This document shows, piece after piece, positions 1 to 5,448 of a stretch of DNA of 5,484 nt. The notes under the pieces are model-generated. The model was not told the DNA's origin. It did not search any database and was given only the letters and a program-made list of their open reading frames with translations. Each line of letters opens with the position of its first letter. Position 1 is the stretch's first letter. Made by a program: the position numbers and the translations under genes. This DNA comes from Actinomycetota bacterium (lineage in GTDB: Bacteria > Acidobacteriota > Blastocatellia > Chloracidobacteriales > Chloracidobacteriaceae). Location: NCBI GenBank assembly GCA_013298335.1, contig JAAFHI010000292.1, positions 1-5,484 on the forward strand, in the 5' to 3' direction.

Positions 1-1
1 C

Positions 2-223
2 GTTTCCGGCGGATCGAACGGCGGTTCACCAAGTGGAAATCCCGGCGGCGCCAACGGCGGCGGATACAATACGGGGGGCCAGAATCCCGCCCCGGCACCT
101 GCCCCGTCTTATGATGCGAAACCCGCGCCCGTTCAACCGCAACAGCCATCACCGCCGCCTCAGGCACCCGCCAAACCGGCCCCGGCGTCTCCAAATCCGG
201 GAAAATCACCAAGCAAGGACTGA
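2..223 (+). CDS. C-terminal tail of a Gly/Ser/Pro-rich protein, probably a FecR-domain paralog (5' truncated)
   Basis: Only the last 73 codons lie in the window; the frame is open from base 2 and ends at TGA 221-223. The first half is Gly/Ser/Asn-rich (SGGSNGGSPSGNPGG, then GGYNTGGQ). The second is Pro/Ala/Gln-rich (PAPAPAPSYDAKPAP, then PPPQAPAKPAPA). The last seven residues, GKSPSKD, are identical to those of the complete FecR-domain protein that follows, and the last 24 bases of the two genes (200-223 and 1762-1785) differ at only two positions. The composition matches the tail of that neighbour, so I infer a tandem paralog whose FecR domain lies upstream of the window; that domain is not visible here. 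No T-tailed hairpin lies in the 110 bases before the next gene, so the two are probably co-transcribed. A weak GCGCGC/GCGCGC hairpin at 226-242 lacks a T-run. Confidence 0.75.
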   Translation, partial: VSGGSNGGSPSGNPGGANGGGYNTGGQNPAPAPAPSYDAKPAPVQPQQPSPPPQAPAKPAPASPNPGKSPSKD

Positions 224-320
224 ATGCGCGCAGGGTGCGCGCGGTCCGGATTCAAGCAACGTGGGTCTTTCCAGTCGCATCGCCCAATGTGACAGGTCAT
301 CTTCGCGGCATTTCCGCGAT

Positions 321-328
321 GGAGGAGG
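321..328 (+). promoter_or_regulatory. Strong ribosome binding site that sets the start of the FecR-domain gene
   Basis: GGAGGAGG lies five bases before ATG 334 and decides between that start, ATG 319 and GTG 235. The ATG at 319 overlaps the site itself, and neither upstream start has a good site of its own. A short hairpin, CGCGG-cattt-CCGCG (304-318), sits just upstream and could affect access of the ribosome; that effect is speculative. Confidence 0.8.
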
Positions 329-333
329 CACTT

Positions 334-1785
334 ATGCAGAAGTACAACTTCAGGGCGATCGCGCTGGCGCTGACCATCGCGATCGGACTCGGTTTCGGGG
401 TCCGCGCCTCGGCGCAGCAGCAGTCGGACGATTTTTCCGATCCCTACGTGATTTCCGCGCGGGCGGGGACCATCAATCTCGCCGAGGAAGGCACCGAAAT
501 CCGCCGCGAGGAAGACGACGAGTGGGAAATGCTCACGTCCCGTCAACGACTCCACAGCGGCGACAGCCTCCGCACCACCGGCTATGCCCGGGCCGAAATC
601 CTGCTCAATCCCGGTTCGTACCTTCGGCTCGCCAATGACGCGGAAGTCGAAATGACCGATGCCCAGCTCGACCGCCTCCATGTAACCGTCCGCGAGGGCG
701 CGGTCATCTTCGAAGTCACCGGCACCGACGGCACGGAACTGGTCTTCAAGGTTTCAACGCCCGGCGGCGATTTCTACGTTTTGAAAGCGGGCATCTATCG
801 CGTCCAGGTTTCGCCAAACGGCGTGACCGAAATCCGCATCCGGAAGGGCCAGATCGAACTCGCCGACCAAAATCACACGCTGGTCAAGGGTCGCAAGCGG
901 GTCTATCTGGACGCCAACGGCATCGGGTACGGCGATCTCGCCAAGAATGACCGCGATTCCTTCGACGACTGGAGCGCGGATCGCGCCGAACGTCTCAGCG
1001 CGGCCAACGCGCAGTTGGACGACGACGACGCGCAGCAACTGGTTTCGGGCTACCGCCAATACAACGGCAACGGCTTCGGCTACGCCCCGAACTTCGGCCT
1101 CTGGATCTTCAACGCCGCCTTCGGGTCCTACACGTTCTATCCGTTTTATGACGACTGGTCGTCGCCCTATGGCCGCAACTACTCGTCCTGCTACCGGTTG
1201 CCGTGGTCGCGCTACCGCCCGTCGTTCAGCGGCTACGCCTATCCCAACCGGCAGTATGGGTCCGGCGGTTCTTCGCCGACGTACCAGGCGCCGGCCAAGC
1301 CGCGCCAGCCGGTCACGCTGCCGGCCCAGCCCGGCGGATACAACAACGGTCCGGTTTACCCGTCCAAGCCGTCGCCAAACCAGTCGTCCGGCGGAAGTCA
1401 GCCGAATTACAACCCGAATTACAGCGCCCCGCGCGCCCGCGACAAGGCGCCGGGAACGGTCCCGAGCTACACGCCGCCGCCGCGCAATACGGGAGGCTCC
1501 GGTTCGGGCGGCTCCAGCGGCGGTTCATCCGGCGCGCAGGGTGGCGGACGCAACACCGGTGGCTCGTCGCCCGCGAAACCGTCGGGAACGACCTACAATC
1601 CCCCGCCGCCCCCGCCGCGCAATCCGGGCGGTTCATCCGGCGCGCAGGGCGGCGGACGCAACTCGGGCGGTTCGCCGCCCGCCGCGAGCAAGCCCGCCCC
1701 GGCCCCGCAGGCGCCGTCCAGACCCGCGCCCGCGCCGCAGGCCCCGAGCAAGGGCGGCGGCGGAAAATCGCCGAGCAAGGACTGA
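334..1785 (+). CDS. Secreted FecR-domain protein with an aromatic-rich segment and Gly/Ser/Pro-rich tail
   Basis: The product is 483 residues. An N-terminal signal peptide has a basic start (MQKYNFR), a hydrophobic core at about 8-23, and a likely cut after A27 (RASA|QQQ). Residues about 43-165 look like a FecR domain: AGTINL, then RLHSGDSLRTTGYARAEIL, SYLRLANDAEVEM, LHVTVREGAVIFEV, FKVSTPGGDFYVLKAGIYRV. The EIRIRKGQIEL and KRVYLDANG strands follow. Residues 207-224 (RDSFDDWSADRAERLSAA) resemble the linker of secreted FecR proteins I know from Acidobacteriota. An aromatic segment (about 240-308; FGLWIFNAAFGSYTFYPF) precedes a disordered Gly/Ser/Pro/Gln tail ending GKSPSKD. In FecR itself the protein spans the inner membrane and controls a sigma factor. 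Here there is no transmembrane helix after the signal peptide and no sigma factor gene nearby, so a periplasmic or surface role is more likely than anti-sigma signalling. The start is set by GGAGGAGG at 321-328. The target is unknown. Confidence 0.85.
   Translation: MQKYNFRAIALALTIAIGLGFGVRASAQQQSDDFSDPYVISARAGTINLAEEGTEIRREEDDEWEMLTSRQRLHSGDSLRTTGYARAEILLNPGSYLRLANDAEVEMTDAQLDRLHVTVREGAVIFEVTGTDGTELVFKVSTPGGDFYVLKAGIYRVQVSPNGVTEIRIRKGQIELADQNHTLVKGRKRVYLDANGIGYGDLAKNDRDSFDDWSADRAERLSAANAQLDDDDAQQLVSGYRQYNGNGFGYAPNFGLWIFNAAFGSYTFYPFYDDWSSPYGRNYSSCYRLPWSRYRPSFSGYAYPNRQYGSGGSSPTYQAPAKPRQPVTLPAQPGGYNNGPVYPSKPSPNQSSGGSQPNYNPNYSAPRARDKAPGTVPSYTPPPRNTGGSGSGGSSGGSSGAQGGGRNTGGSSPAKPSGTTYNPPPPPPRNPGGSSGAQGGGRNSGGSPPAASKPAPAPQAPSRPAPAPQAPSKGGGGKSPSKD
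1519..1662 (+). repeat. 36-base direct repeat inside the Gly-rich tail of the FecR-domain gene
   Basis: Copies at 1519-1554 and 1627-1662 match at 35 of 36 positions (T1542 against C1650). They encode GGSSGAQGGGRN twice, 36 codons apart, with a proline run (PPPPPP) between them. A second duplication follows in the protein, PAPAPQAPS twice in succession (about 1696-1749). Both keep the frame and look like internal expansion of a low-complexity tail, by slippage or unequal exchange. Confidence 0.8.
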
Positions 1786-1810
1786 TTTCCCGAATTTCGT
1801 CAAAATCTGG

Positions 1811-1850
1811 CCGGTCGTTTGAGGAAAAACCTTCAGACGACCGGTTTTTT
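1811..1850 (+). terminator. Intrinsic terminator after the FecR-domain gene
   Basis: A 14-base-pair stem, with two G-U pairs, forms between 1811-1824 (CCGGTCGTTTGAGG) and 1831-1844 (CTTCAGACGACCGG). The loop is AAAAAC, and six T residues (1845-1850) follow at once. It begins 25 bases after the stop codon and separates the FecR pair from the HEAT/DUF3108 pair. Confidence 0.9.
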
Positions 1851-1881
1851 CCGTACCACGGGAAAAAGACGCAGGAAAGAC

Positions 1882-1910
1882 CGTACACAATTCCCGGTTC
1901 GGGATGTACG
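1882..1910 (+). promoter_or_regulatory. Imperfect palindrome in the leader of the HEAT-repeat gene; possible operator or leader hairpin
   Basis: CGTACA (1882-1887) pairs with TGTACG (1905-1910), and TCCCG (1892-1896) with CGGGA (1900-1904), around a GTT loop. Four bases are unpaired on the left side only. It lies between the upstream terminator and the HEAT gene start 79 bases downstream. No T-run follows, so it is not a terminator. I could not identify a convincing -35/-10 pair in 1851-1988, although a promoter is expected there because transcription should stop at 1850. A smaller CGGTCA/TGACCG pair (1922-1946) encloses a T-rich loop. Confidence 0.3.
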
Positions 1911-1988
1911 TTGGAGAAGGTCGGTCATTTTTTCTTTCTCTGACCGCTCCCGCTCAAATTCTCCGAACACCCCCCCGAGGTTCCCGAT

Positions 1989-3116
1989 ATGCCTTCCCTG
2001 ATGGGTCCTGCGTCCGCCCTGATGACCGAAGCGCGTGGCTTGTGTCCCGCGCTGGCCATGTTCCAGACCTGCTATGCCTGCCCGTTCGTTACCACCTGCC
2101 CGCATAAAAGCAAACTCGGCGATTATGCCCAGGACCAGAACCTGCTCGATGAAGCACTGGCCAAAAATGTGAGCGACGCGCTGGCCCGGCTGCGCGACGA
2201 AGCGAACGAGGAAACCGACCGCGCCGAGGCATCCGACCGCCTGCTGGCGCTCACCGACGCGCCGGAACTGCCGGTTCATCTGCGGGGCGAGATTGCGGTG
2301 GCGCTTGGCGAATACGGCGACCAGCGGATTCTGGAGAAACTCGGGGAGACCCTGCTCGATCAGCGACTGACCGAAAAATACGCCAACCTGCGCGAGGACG
2401 CGGCATTCGCGCTGGGCGACATGGGCGACGCGCGGGCGATTCCGATTCTGACGCAGATGCTTGAAGACTGGCGGCCCGGCATCCGTTTTGCCTGCGCGGT
2501 GGCGCTCGGTCGCCTCGGTCGCCCGGAAGGCATCGCGCCGCTCCGGCTCGCCCGTTCGCTGCGGCTCGGCGACGATTTCGGCCAGCTCAACGACCAGATT
2601 CACGAAATGTGCGCCTTTTCGCTCGCCCTGCTCGGCGACCGGTCCGTCCGGGAACCGCTTGAAGAACTGCTGCACAACGAGGAGCGCCTCTCGCTGTCGC
2701 GGGCGGAGGTCATTTTCGCGCTCGGCGAAATCGGCGACCCGGCGAGCCTGCTCCCCCTCCAGCAAATCAAGCCGGAGCACCTCAGCGACGGACTGCGCCG
2801 CTACATCAGCATTGCCTTCGGTCTGATCGGGTGCAACGAGGTCCGGGAAGAACTCATCCAGTGCCTGGCACATACGGAAGGCGACCTCGACATTCACGCC
2901 GCGCGCGCATTAGCGAAACTTGGCGACGATTCCGGCGTTGAAGTACTCGCAATGCGCGGGCTGGCGTCCCGGATCGGATATCTCCGACGGATTTCCGCCG
3001 AGAGCCTGCTCGCGCTCGATACGCTCCAGACAAGACGACTGGTCATGGCATATTTGGACCTCGAACCGGTTGCATCCATTCAAGACTCTCTTCGCGCAAG
3101 GATTCCCACACCATGA
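1989..3116 (+). CDS. HEAT-repeat protein with an N-terminal four-cysteine cluster
   Basis: The product is 375 residues with no signal peptide or membrane segment, so it is probably cytoplasmic. Near the N-terminus, C19, C28, C31 and C37 (C-x8-C-x2-C-x5-C, with H39 next) lie in a compact CYACPFVTTCPH context, suggesting a bound metal or iron-sulfur cluster. From about residue 95 onward come seven or eight HEAT-like units of the PBS-lyase type, recognised by ALG-x-x-GD endings: EIAVALGEYGD (101-111), DAAFALGDMGD (137-147), ACAVALGRLGR (168-178), MCAFSLALLGD (207-217), EVIFALGEIGD (240-250), ISIAFGLIGC (273-282) and HAARALAKLGD (303-313), with a weaker one near 334-344. Such helical solenoids usually serve as protein-binding scaffolds; the lyase name is historical and no enzymatic function follows from it. 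ATG 1989 has GAGG at 1977-1980, eight bases away. The stop overlaps the next start as ATGA, which suggests coupled expression. The partner is unknown. Confidence 0.85.
   Translation: MPSLMGPASALMTEARGLCPALAMFQTCYACPFVTTCPHKSKLGDYAQDQNLLDEALAKNVSDALARLRDEANEETDRAEASDRLLALTDAPELPVHLRGEIAVALGEYGDQRILEKLGETLLDQRLTEKYANLREDAAFALGDMGDARAIPILTQMLEDWRPGIRFACAVALGRLGRPEGIAPLRLARSLRLGDDFGQLNDQIHEMCAFSLALLGDRSVREPLEELLHNEERLSLSRAEVIFALGEIGDPASLLPLQQIKPEHLSDGLRRYISIAFGLIGCNEVREELIQCLAHTEGDLDIHAARALAKLGDDSGVEVLAMRGLASRIGYLRRISAESLLALDTLQTRRLVMAYLDLEPVASIQDSLRARIPTP
3098..3102 (+). promoter_or_regulatory. Ribosome binding site supporting the DUF3108 start at 3113
   Basis: AAGGA inside the end of the HEAT gene lies ten bases before ATG 3113. 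It matters because the first 52 codons of the DUF3108 gene are mostly repeat-derived and might otherwise be trimmed. No in-frame ATG or GTG occurs between 3116 and the signal-peptide core, and the only in-frame TTG (3125) lies within the repeat. Confidence 0.5.
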
Positions 3117-4153
3117 AGTTTCGATTGAAGATTGAAGATTTTCGATTCTCCCGCTTTGCATCATCCCACCGGGCCCCCCTCCCAGCCGCTCCGGATCCGA
3201 AATCGAAAATCTTCAATCAACAATCTTCAGTCGAAGGTCTTCAATCGAAAATCTTTAATCGAAAATGTCTCTGGGCCGGGCTGCTCGCGATCTTCATCGG
3301 GGTTTCGACGCTCGCCCAGCAGGCCGCGCCGCAGCCGGAGCCGAAAGTCGCGCCGCCGTTCCCGGTCGCCGCGCCCTATCCCTTCTCGGTCGGTGAAAAA
3401 CTCGCCTACGAATTCAGCTTTTCGCGGTTTCCGCTGTCCGGGAAACTCGGCGAACTGGAAATCTCGGTCACCTCGACCGCCGACGCCGAAAAACGGGCCC
3501 GGACGTTCGCCCCCGAAGCCAAACTCCCGGAAGACGCGCCCCGGCTCGCCTTTCAGGCCGCCGCGCAGTCGAAGGGCCTGCTCGTGTCGCTTTTCGGCGT
3601 CAAACTGAAGAACGAATATCTCTCCATCGCCGACGCGCGCGACCTCGGCCTCCTCTATTCCCAGAAAGACGTCATCGACGGGAAGAAGCACAAACAGCAG
3701 TACATTCTTTTCGACCGCCCGGCGGCGAAACTCAATCTCACCGACACGGATCTCATGGTCACACCGCCGAAACCGGTTGCCCAAACCGTTGACGGACGCG
3801 GCTGGGCCTCGAACCTGCTCACCTGCTGGTACGTTTTGCGCACCCAGCCGCTGACGCCCGGCACGACGATTCCGCTGGTCGTGAACGACGACGGCAAGAT
3901 GTACGACATCAACGTCGTCGTCACGCAGGACGTTGAAACCATCAAGACCGACGCCGGGAAGTTCAAGGCGCGCAAACTCGACATCAAGGCCTACGAGGGG
4001 AAATTCGTCCGCAACCCCGGCTCGTTTTTTCTCTGGATTTCGGAAGACGCGGCCCGGATTCCAGTCCGGGTAAAGTTCAAGACGCGCGGCGCGACGGTGA
4101 CGGGTGAACTGACCAAACGGACGCCGGGCAAGGTCGAAAAAGCCGAGAAATAG
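3113..4153 (+). CDS. DUF3108-type exported protein with a repeat-encoded N-terminal extension
   Basis: The product is 346 residues. Residues 53-68 (LWAGLLAIFIGVSTLA) are a signal-peptide core with a likely cut before QQAAPQPEPK, followed by a Pro/Ala linker to about 89. The mature part begins PFSVGEKLAYEFSFSRFPLSGKLG in the manner of DUF3108 (Pfam PF11306), an envelope beta-strand family of unknown function. Further fitting parts are the strand around FGVKLKNEYLSIAD (161-174), LTCWYVLRTQPLTPG (236-250), the VETIKTDAGKFKARKLDI region (274-291) and the closing FFLWISEDAARIPVRVKFKTRGATVTGEL (305-333). The assignment is from recall of conserved motifs, not a search. The oddity is residues 3-51, read through two arrays of 7-base repeats; SKIFN appears twice, 14 residues apart. 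This puts an unusually long n-region before the signal core and could weaken export or make it a membrane anchor. The start overlaps the HEAT stop (ATGA), so the two genes are probably one operon, ended by the terminator at 4172-4216. Confidence 0.8.
   Translation: MKFRLKIEDFRFSRFASSHRAPLPAAPDPKSKIFNQQSSVEGLQSKIFNRKCLWAGLLAIFIGVSTLAQQAAPQPEPKVAPPFPVAAPYPFSVGEKLAYEFSFSRFPLSGKLGELEISVTSTADAEKRARTFAPEAKLPEDAPRLAFQAAAQSKGLLVSLFGVKLKNEYLSIADARDLGLLYSQKDVIDGKKHKQQYILFDRPAAKLNLTDTDLMVTPPKPVAQTVDGRGWASNLLTCWYVLRTQPLTPGTTIPLVVNDDGKMYDINVVVTQDVETIKTDAGKFKARKLDIKAYEGKFVRNPGSFFLWISEDAARIPVRVKFKTRGATVTGELTKRTPGKVEKAEK
3120..3270. repeat. Pair of oppositely oriented 7-base tandem-repeat arrays inside the DUF3108 reading frame
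   Basis: The left array is four units ending in GATT (3120-3147: TTCGATT, GAAGATT, GAAGATT, TTCGATT). After a 53-base core rich in C come ten units of the reverse-complement type (3201-3270), nine of them fitting (A/G)(A/G)TCNNN and alternating mainly AATCGAA and AATCTTC; the last, AATGTCT, is degenerate. The arms hold an exact 18-base inverted repeat (3130-3147 with 3201-3218). The pairing continues for ten more bases (3120-3129 with 3226-3235, one G-U) after a bulge of exactly one unit. Related 7-base repeats are known as STRR sequences in cyanobacteria. This one is AT-richer than its surroundings and looks like an inserted repeat rather than ancestral coding sequence. Confidence 0.85.
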
Positions 4154-4171
4154 GTCACTGAAAAACAAGAA

Positions 4172-4216
4172 CCGGGAGAGAACATGGCGGTGTTCTCTCC
4201 CGGCTTTTCTTTTCTC
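4172..4216 (+). terminator. Intrinsic terminator of the HEAT/DUF3108 operon
   Basis: A perfect 13-base-pair stem joins 4172-4184 (CCGGGAGAGAACA) and 4191-4203 (TGTTCTCTCCCGG) around the loop TGGCGG, followed by the T-rich tract 4205-4216 (TTTTCTTTTCTC). It begins 19 bases after the DUF3108 stop. The A-rich stretch just before it (4161-4171) would give a weaker T-tract on the other strand, so it may also stop transcription from the convergent oxidoreductase gene. Confidence 0.93.
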
Positions 4217-4239
4217 TGCGATTGATGAAGAAATTAACT

Positions 4240-4305
4240 CATAGCCGGACCGAAGGGAGGCTATGGGAAAAGAATGCGTTCACCACTTACTTCTTTCCCA
4301 CAGCC
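4240..4305. other. Two mutually exclusive hairpins between the convergent genes
   Basis: GGCTATG (4259-4265) can pair with CATAGCC (4240-4246) across a 12-base loop. The same bases, extended as 4259-4274, can instead pair with 4291-4305 (TTCTTTCCCACAGCC) across a 16-base loop, with one mismatch and one bulged A. On the minus strand this is the 3' untranslated region of the oxidoreductase gene, 43 or more bases past its stop codon. Neither hairpin has a good T-run, so a terminator role is uncertain. The rest of the 194-base gap shows only the operon terminator. Confidence 0.4.
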
Positions 4306-4347
4306 TCGCCAAAGCGCTCCGGCAGTGGGCTATCTTCTTGGGTCGCG

Positions 4348-5361
4348 TCAAACCTTCACGACAATCTTCCCGAAGTGCCCGCCCTTCGCCATCAGACCGA
4401 AGGCGCGCTGGGATTCCTCGATTGGAAACACTTCGTCCACGACGGGGCGGATGTGGTGCAGTTCCAGCGTCCGGTTCATCCGTTCGAACATTTCGCGCGA
4501 GCCGACGATGACGCCTTGCAGCCGGATGTTCTGCATCAGCACCGGAATCAGGTCGAAATCGCCCGATTTGCCCGACAGAATCCCGATGATACTGATGTGG
4601 CCGCCGAACCGGACCGACCGGATGGCCTTCGAGAGCGTTCCCGCGCCGCCGACCTCGACGACATGATCGACGCCGCGCCCGGCGGTCAGTTCGCGGACTT
4701 TTTTGTCCCAGTCGGGCACGGCGTTGTAGTTGATGAGGGCGTCCGCGCCGAGCGCCTGGGCGCGTTCGAGTTTTTCATCGCTGCTCGACGTGACGATGAC
4801 CCGCGCGCCGGCGGCTTTCGCGAACTGAATGGCAAAAACCGAGACGCCGCCCGTTCCCTGCACCAGTACCGAATCGCCCGGCTTCAGATTTCCCTGCTCG
4901 ATGAGCGCGCTCCACGCGGTCACGGCGGCGCAGGGCAGGGTCGCCGCTTCCTCGTCGGTCAGGTACGAGGGAACTTTCACCAGCCCTTCGGCGGAGAGCG
5001 ACCGCAGTTCGGTGAGCATCCCGTCGAGCGGCCCGCCGAGCGTCGTCGCGCGGACCTTTTCGGCTGCCGGATCGCCCGCCGACCATCCCTGCGCGAAAAT
5101 GCCCGCGACCCGGTCACCGACCTTCACGCGGGTCACGCCGTCGCCCACGGCAACCACTTCGCCGACGCCGTCGGAAAGCGGAATCAGCGGTAGCGGCTGC
5201 TTCGGGTTGTACATTCCGGTCACGGTCATCAGATCGCGGAAGTTGAGCGAGGTCGCGCGGACGCGCACGAGCGCCTCGCCGTGCCCCGGCGTCGGGTCGG
5301 GACGTTCCACAACGGCCAGATTCTCGATGCCGAACGAGTTGCAGATTTCAACGCATTTCAT
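4348..5361 (-). CDS. Zinc-independent NAD(P)-dependent oxidoreductase, medium-chain dehydrogenase/reductase (MDR) family
   Basis: The product is 337 residues, the usual length for an MDR enzyme, and has no signal peptide, so it is cytoplasmic. Residues 1 to about 125 form the GroES-like substrate domain, with ATSLNFRDLM (36-45) and LIPLSDGVGEVVAVGDGV (59-76). Residues 126-300 form the Rossmann domain: VLVQGTGGVSVFAIQFAKAAGARVIVTSSSDEKLERAQALGAD, then DHVVEVGGAGTLSKA. The C-terminal part ends in ESQRAFGLMAKGGHFGKIVVKV. Zinc alcohol dehydrogenases have Cys where N40 lies and GHE where SDG (63-65) lies; both are absent, as is the four-Cys structural zinc loop, so catalysis should not need zinc. 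The TSSS at the end of the second Rossmann strand, without an acidic residue, suggests NADP(H). Quinone- or enone-type substrates are typical of this branch, but the substrate cannot be read from the sequence. It is convergent with the DUF3108 operon. A repeat array touches its start codon and no Shine-Dalgarno site is visible. Confidence 0.9.
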   Translation of the reverse strand: MKCVEICNSFGIENLAVVERPDPTPGHGEALVRVRATSLNFRDLMTVTGMYNPKQPLPLIPLSDGVGEVVAVGDGVTRVKVGDRVAGIFAQGWSAGDPAAEKVRATTLGGPLDGMLTELRSLSAEGLVKVPSYLTDEEAATLPCAAVTAWSALIEQGNLKPGDSVLVQGTGGVSVFAIQFAKAAGARVIVTSSSDEKLERAQALGADALINYNAVPDWDKKVRELTAGRGVDHVVEVGGAGTLSKAIRSVRFGGHISIIGILSGKSGDFDLIPVLMQNIRLQGVIVGSREMFERMNRTLELHHIRPVVDEVFPIEESQRAFGLMAKGGHFGKIVVKV

Positions 5362-5389
5362 AGTGGTCAGTAGCCAGCGGCCAGTCGTC
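5362..5389. repeat. 7-base tandem-repeat array touching the oxidoreductase start codon
   Basis: Four consecutive units, AGTGGTC, AGTAGCC, AGCGGCC and AGTCGTC, fit AG(T/C)NG(T/C)C; a degenerate AGAATGG follows. On the gene's own strand the array ends exactly at the A of the ATG, filling the place where a ribosome binding site would be. The period is the same as that of the array in the DUF3108 gene, but the unit sequence is different and GC-richer. Confidence 0.75.
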
Positions 5390-5419
5390 AGAATGGAGAA
5401 AGCAGGAACCGGAGCGGAG

Positions 5420-5448
5420 TTTATCCTTTAAAACCCTCTTTTTGTCCA
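5420..5448 (-). promoter_or_regulatory. Probable sigma-70-type promoter of the oxidoreductase gene
   Basis: Read on the minus strand, TGGACA (5448-5443; five of six consensus matches) and GATAAA (5425-5420; four of six) are separated by exactly 17 bases in an AT-rich patch. Transcription would start near 5413, giving a leader of roughly 50 bases that contains the whole 7-base repeat array. The remaining bases to 5484 show no gene start. Confidence 0.45.

Noticed and set aside
226..242. Terminator between the two FecR-type genes
   Set aside because: A six-base-pair GCGCGC stem without any T-run; read-through into the second gene is more likely.
235..333. Upstream GTG (235) or ATG (319) as the start of the FecR-domain gene
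   Set aside because: They would place up to 33 residues before the signal peptide, and the strong GGAGGAGG site at 321-328 points to ATG 334.
947..1943. Overlapping plus-strand frames in the FecR tail
   Set aside because: They are Arg/Pro/Ala-rich out-of-frame readings of a GC-rich repetitive region.
1833..2897. Long open frame on the minus strand opposite the HEAT gene
   Set aside because: It is rich in Arg/Gln/Val without a recognisable domain, runs through the terminator and leader, and mirrors a clearly coding plus-strand frame. GC-rich DNA commonly yields such antisense frames.
3120..3270. CRISPR array
   Set aside because: The units are only 7 bases, contiguous, degenerate and without spacers, and no cas gene is present.
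3265..3300. ATG at 3265 as the real DUF3108 start
   Set aside because: It is one frame off from the signal peptide and DUF3108 domain.
3227..4168. Long open frame on the minus strand opposite the DUF3108 gene
   Set aside because: The composition is Arg/Gly/Phe-biased, there is no domain, and its start lies by the opposite gene's stop; it is an antisense shadow.
4222..5193. Long plus-strand frame opposite the oxidoreductase
   Set aside because: The minus strand encodes an unmistakable full-length MDR enzyme, and the plus frame has no domain and a low-complexity Asp/Arg-rich translation.
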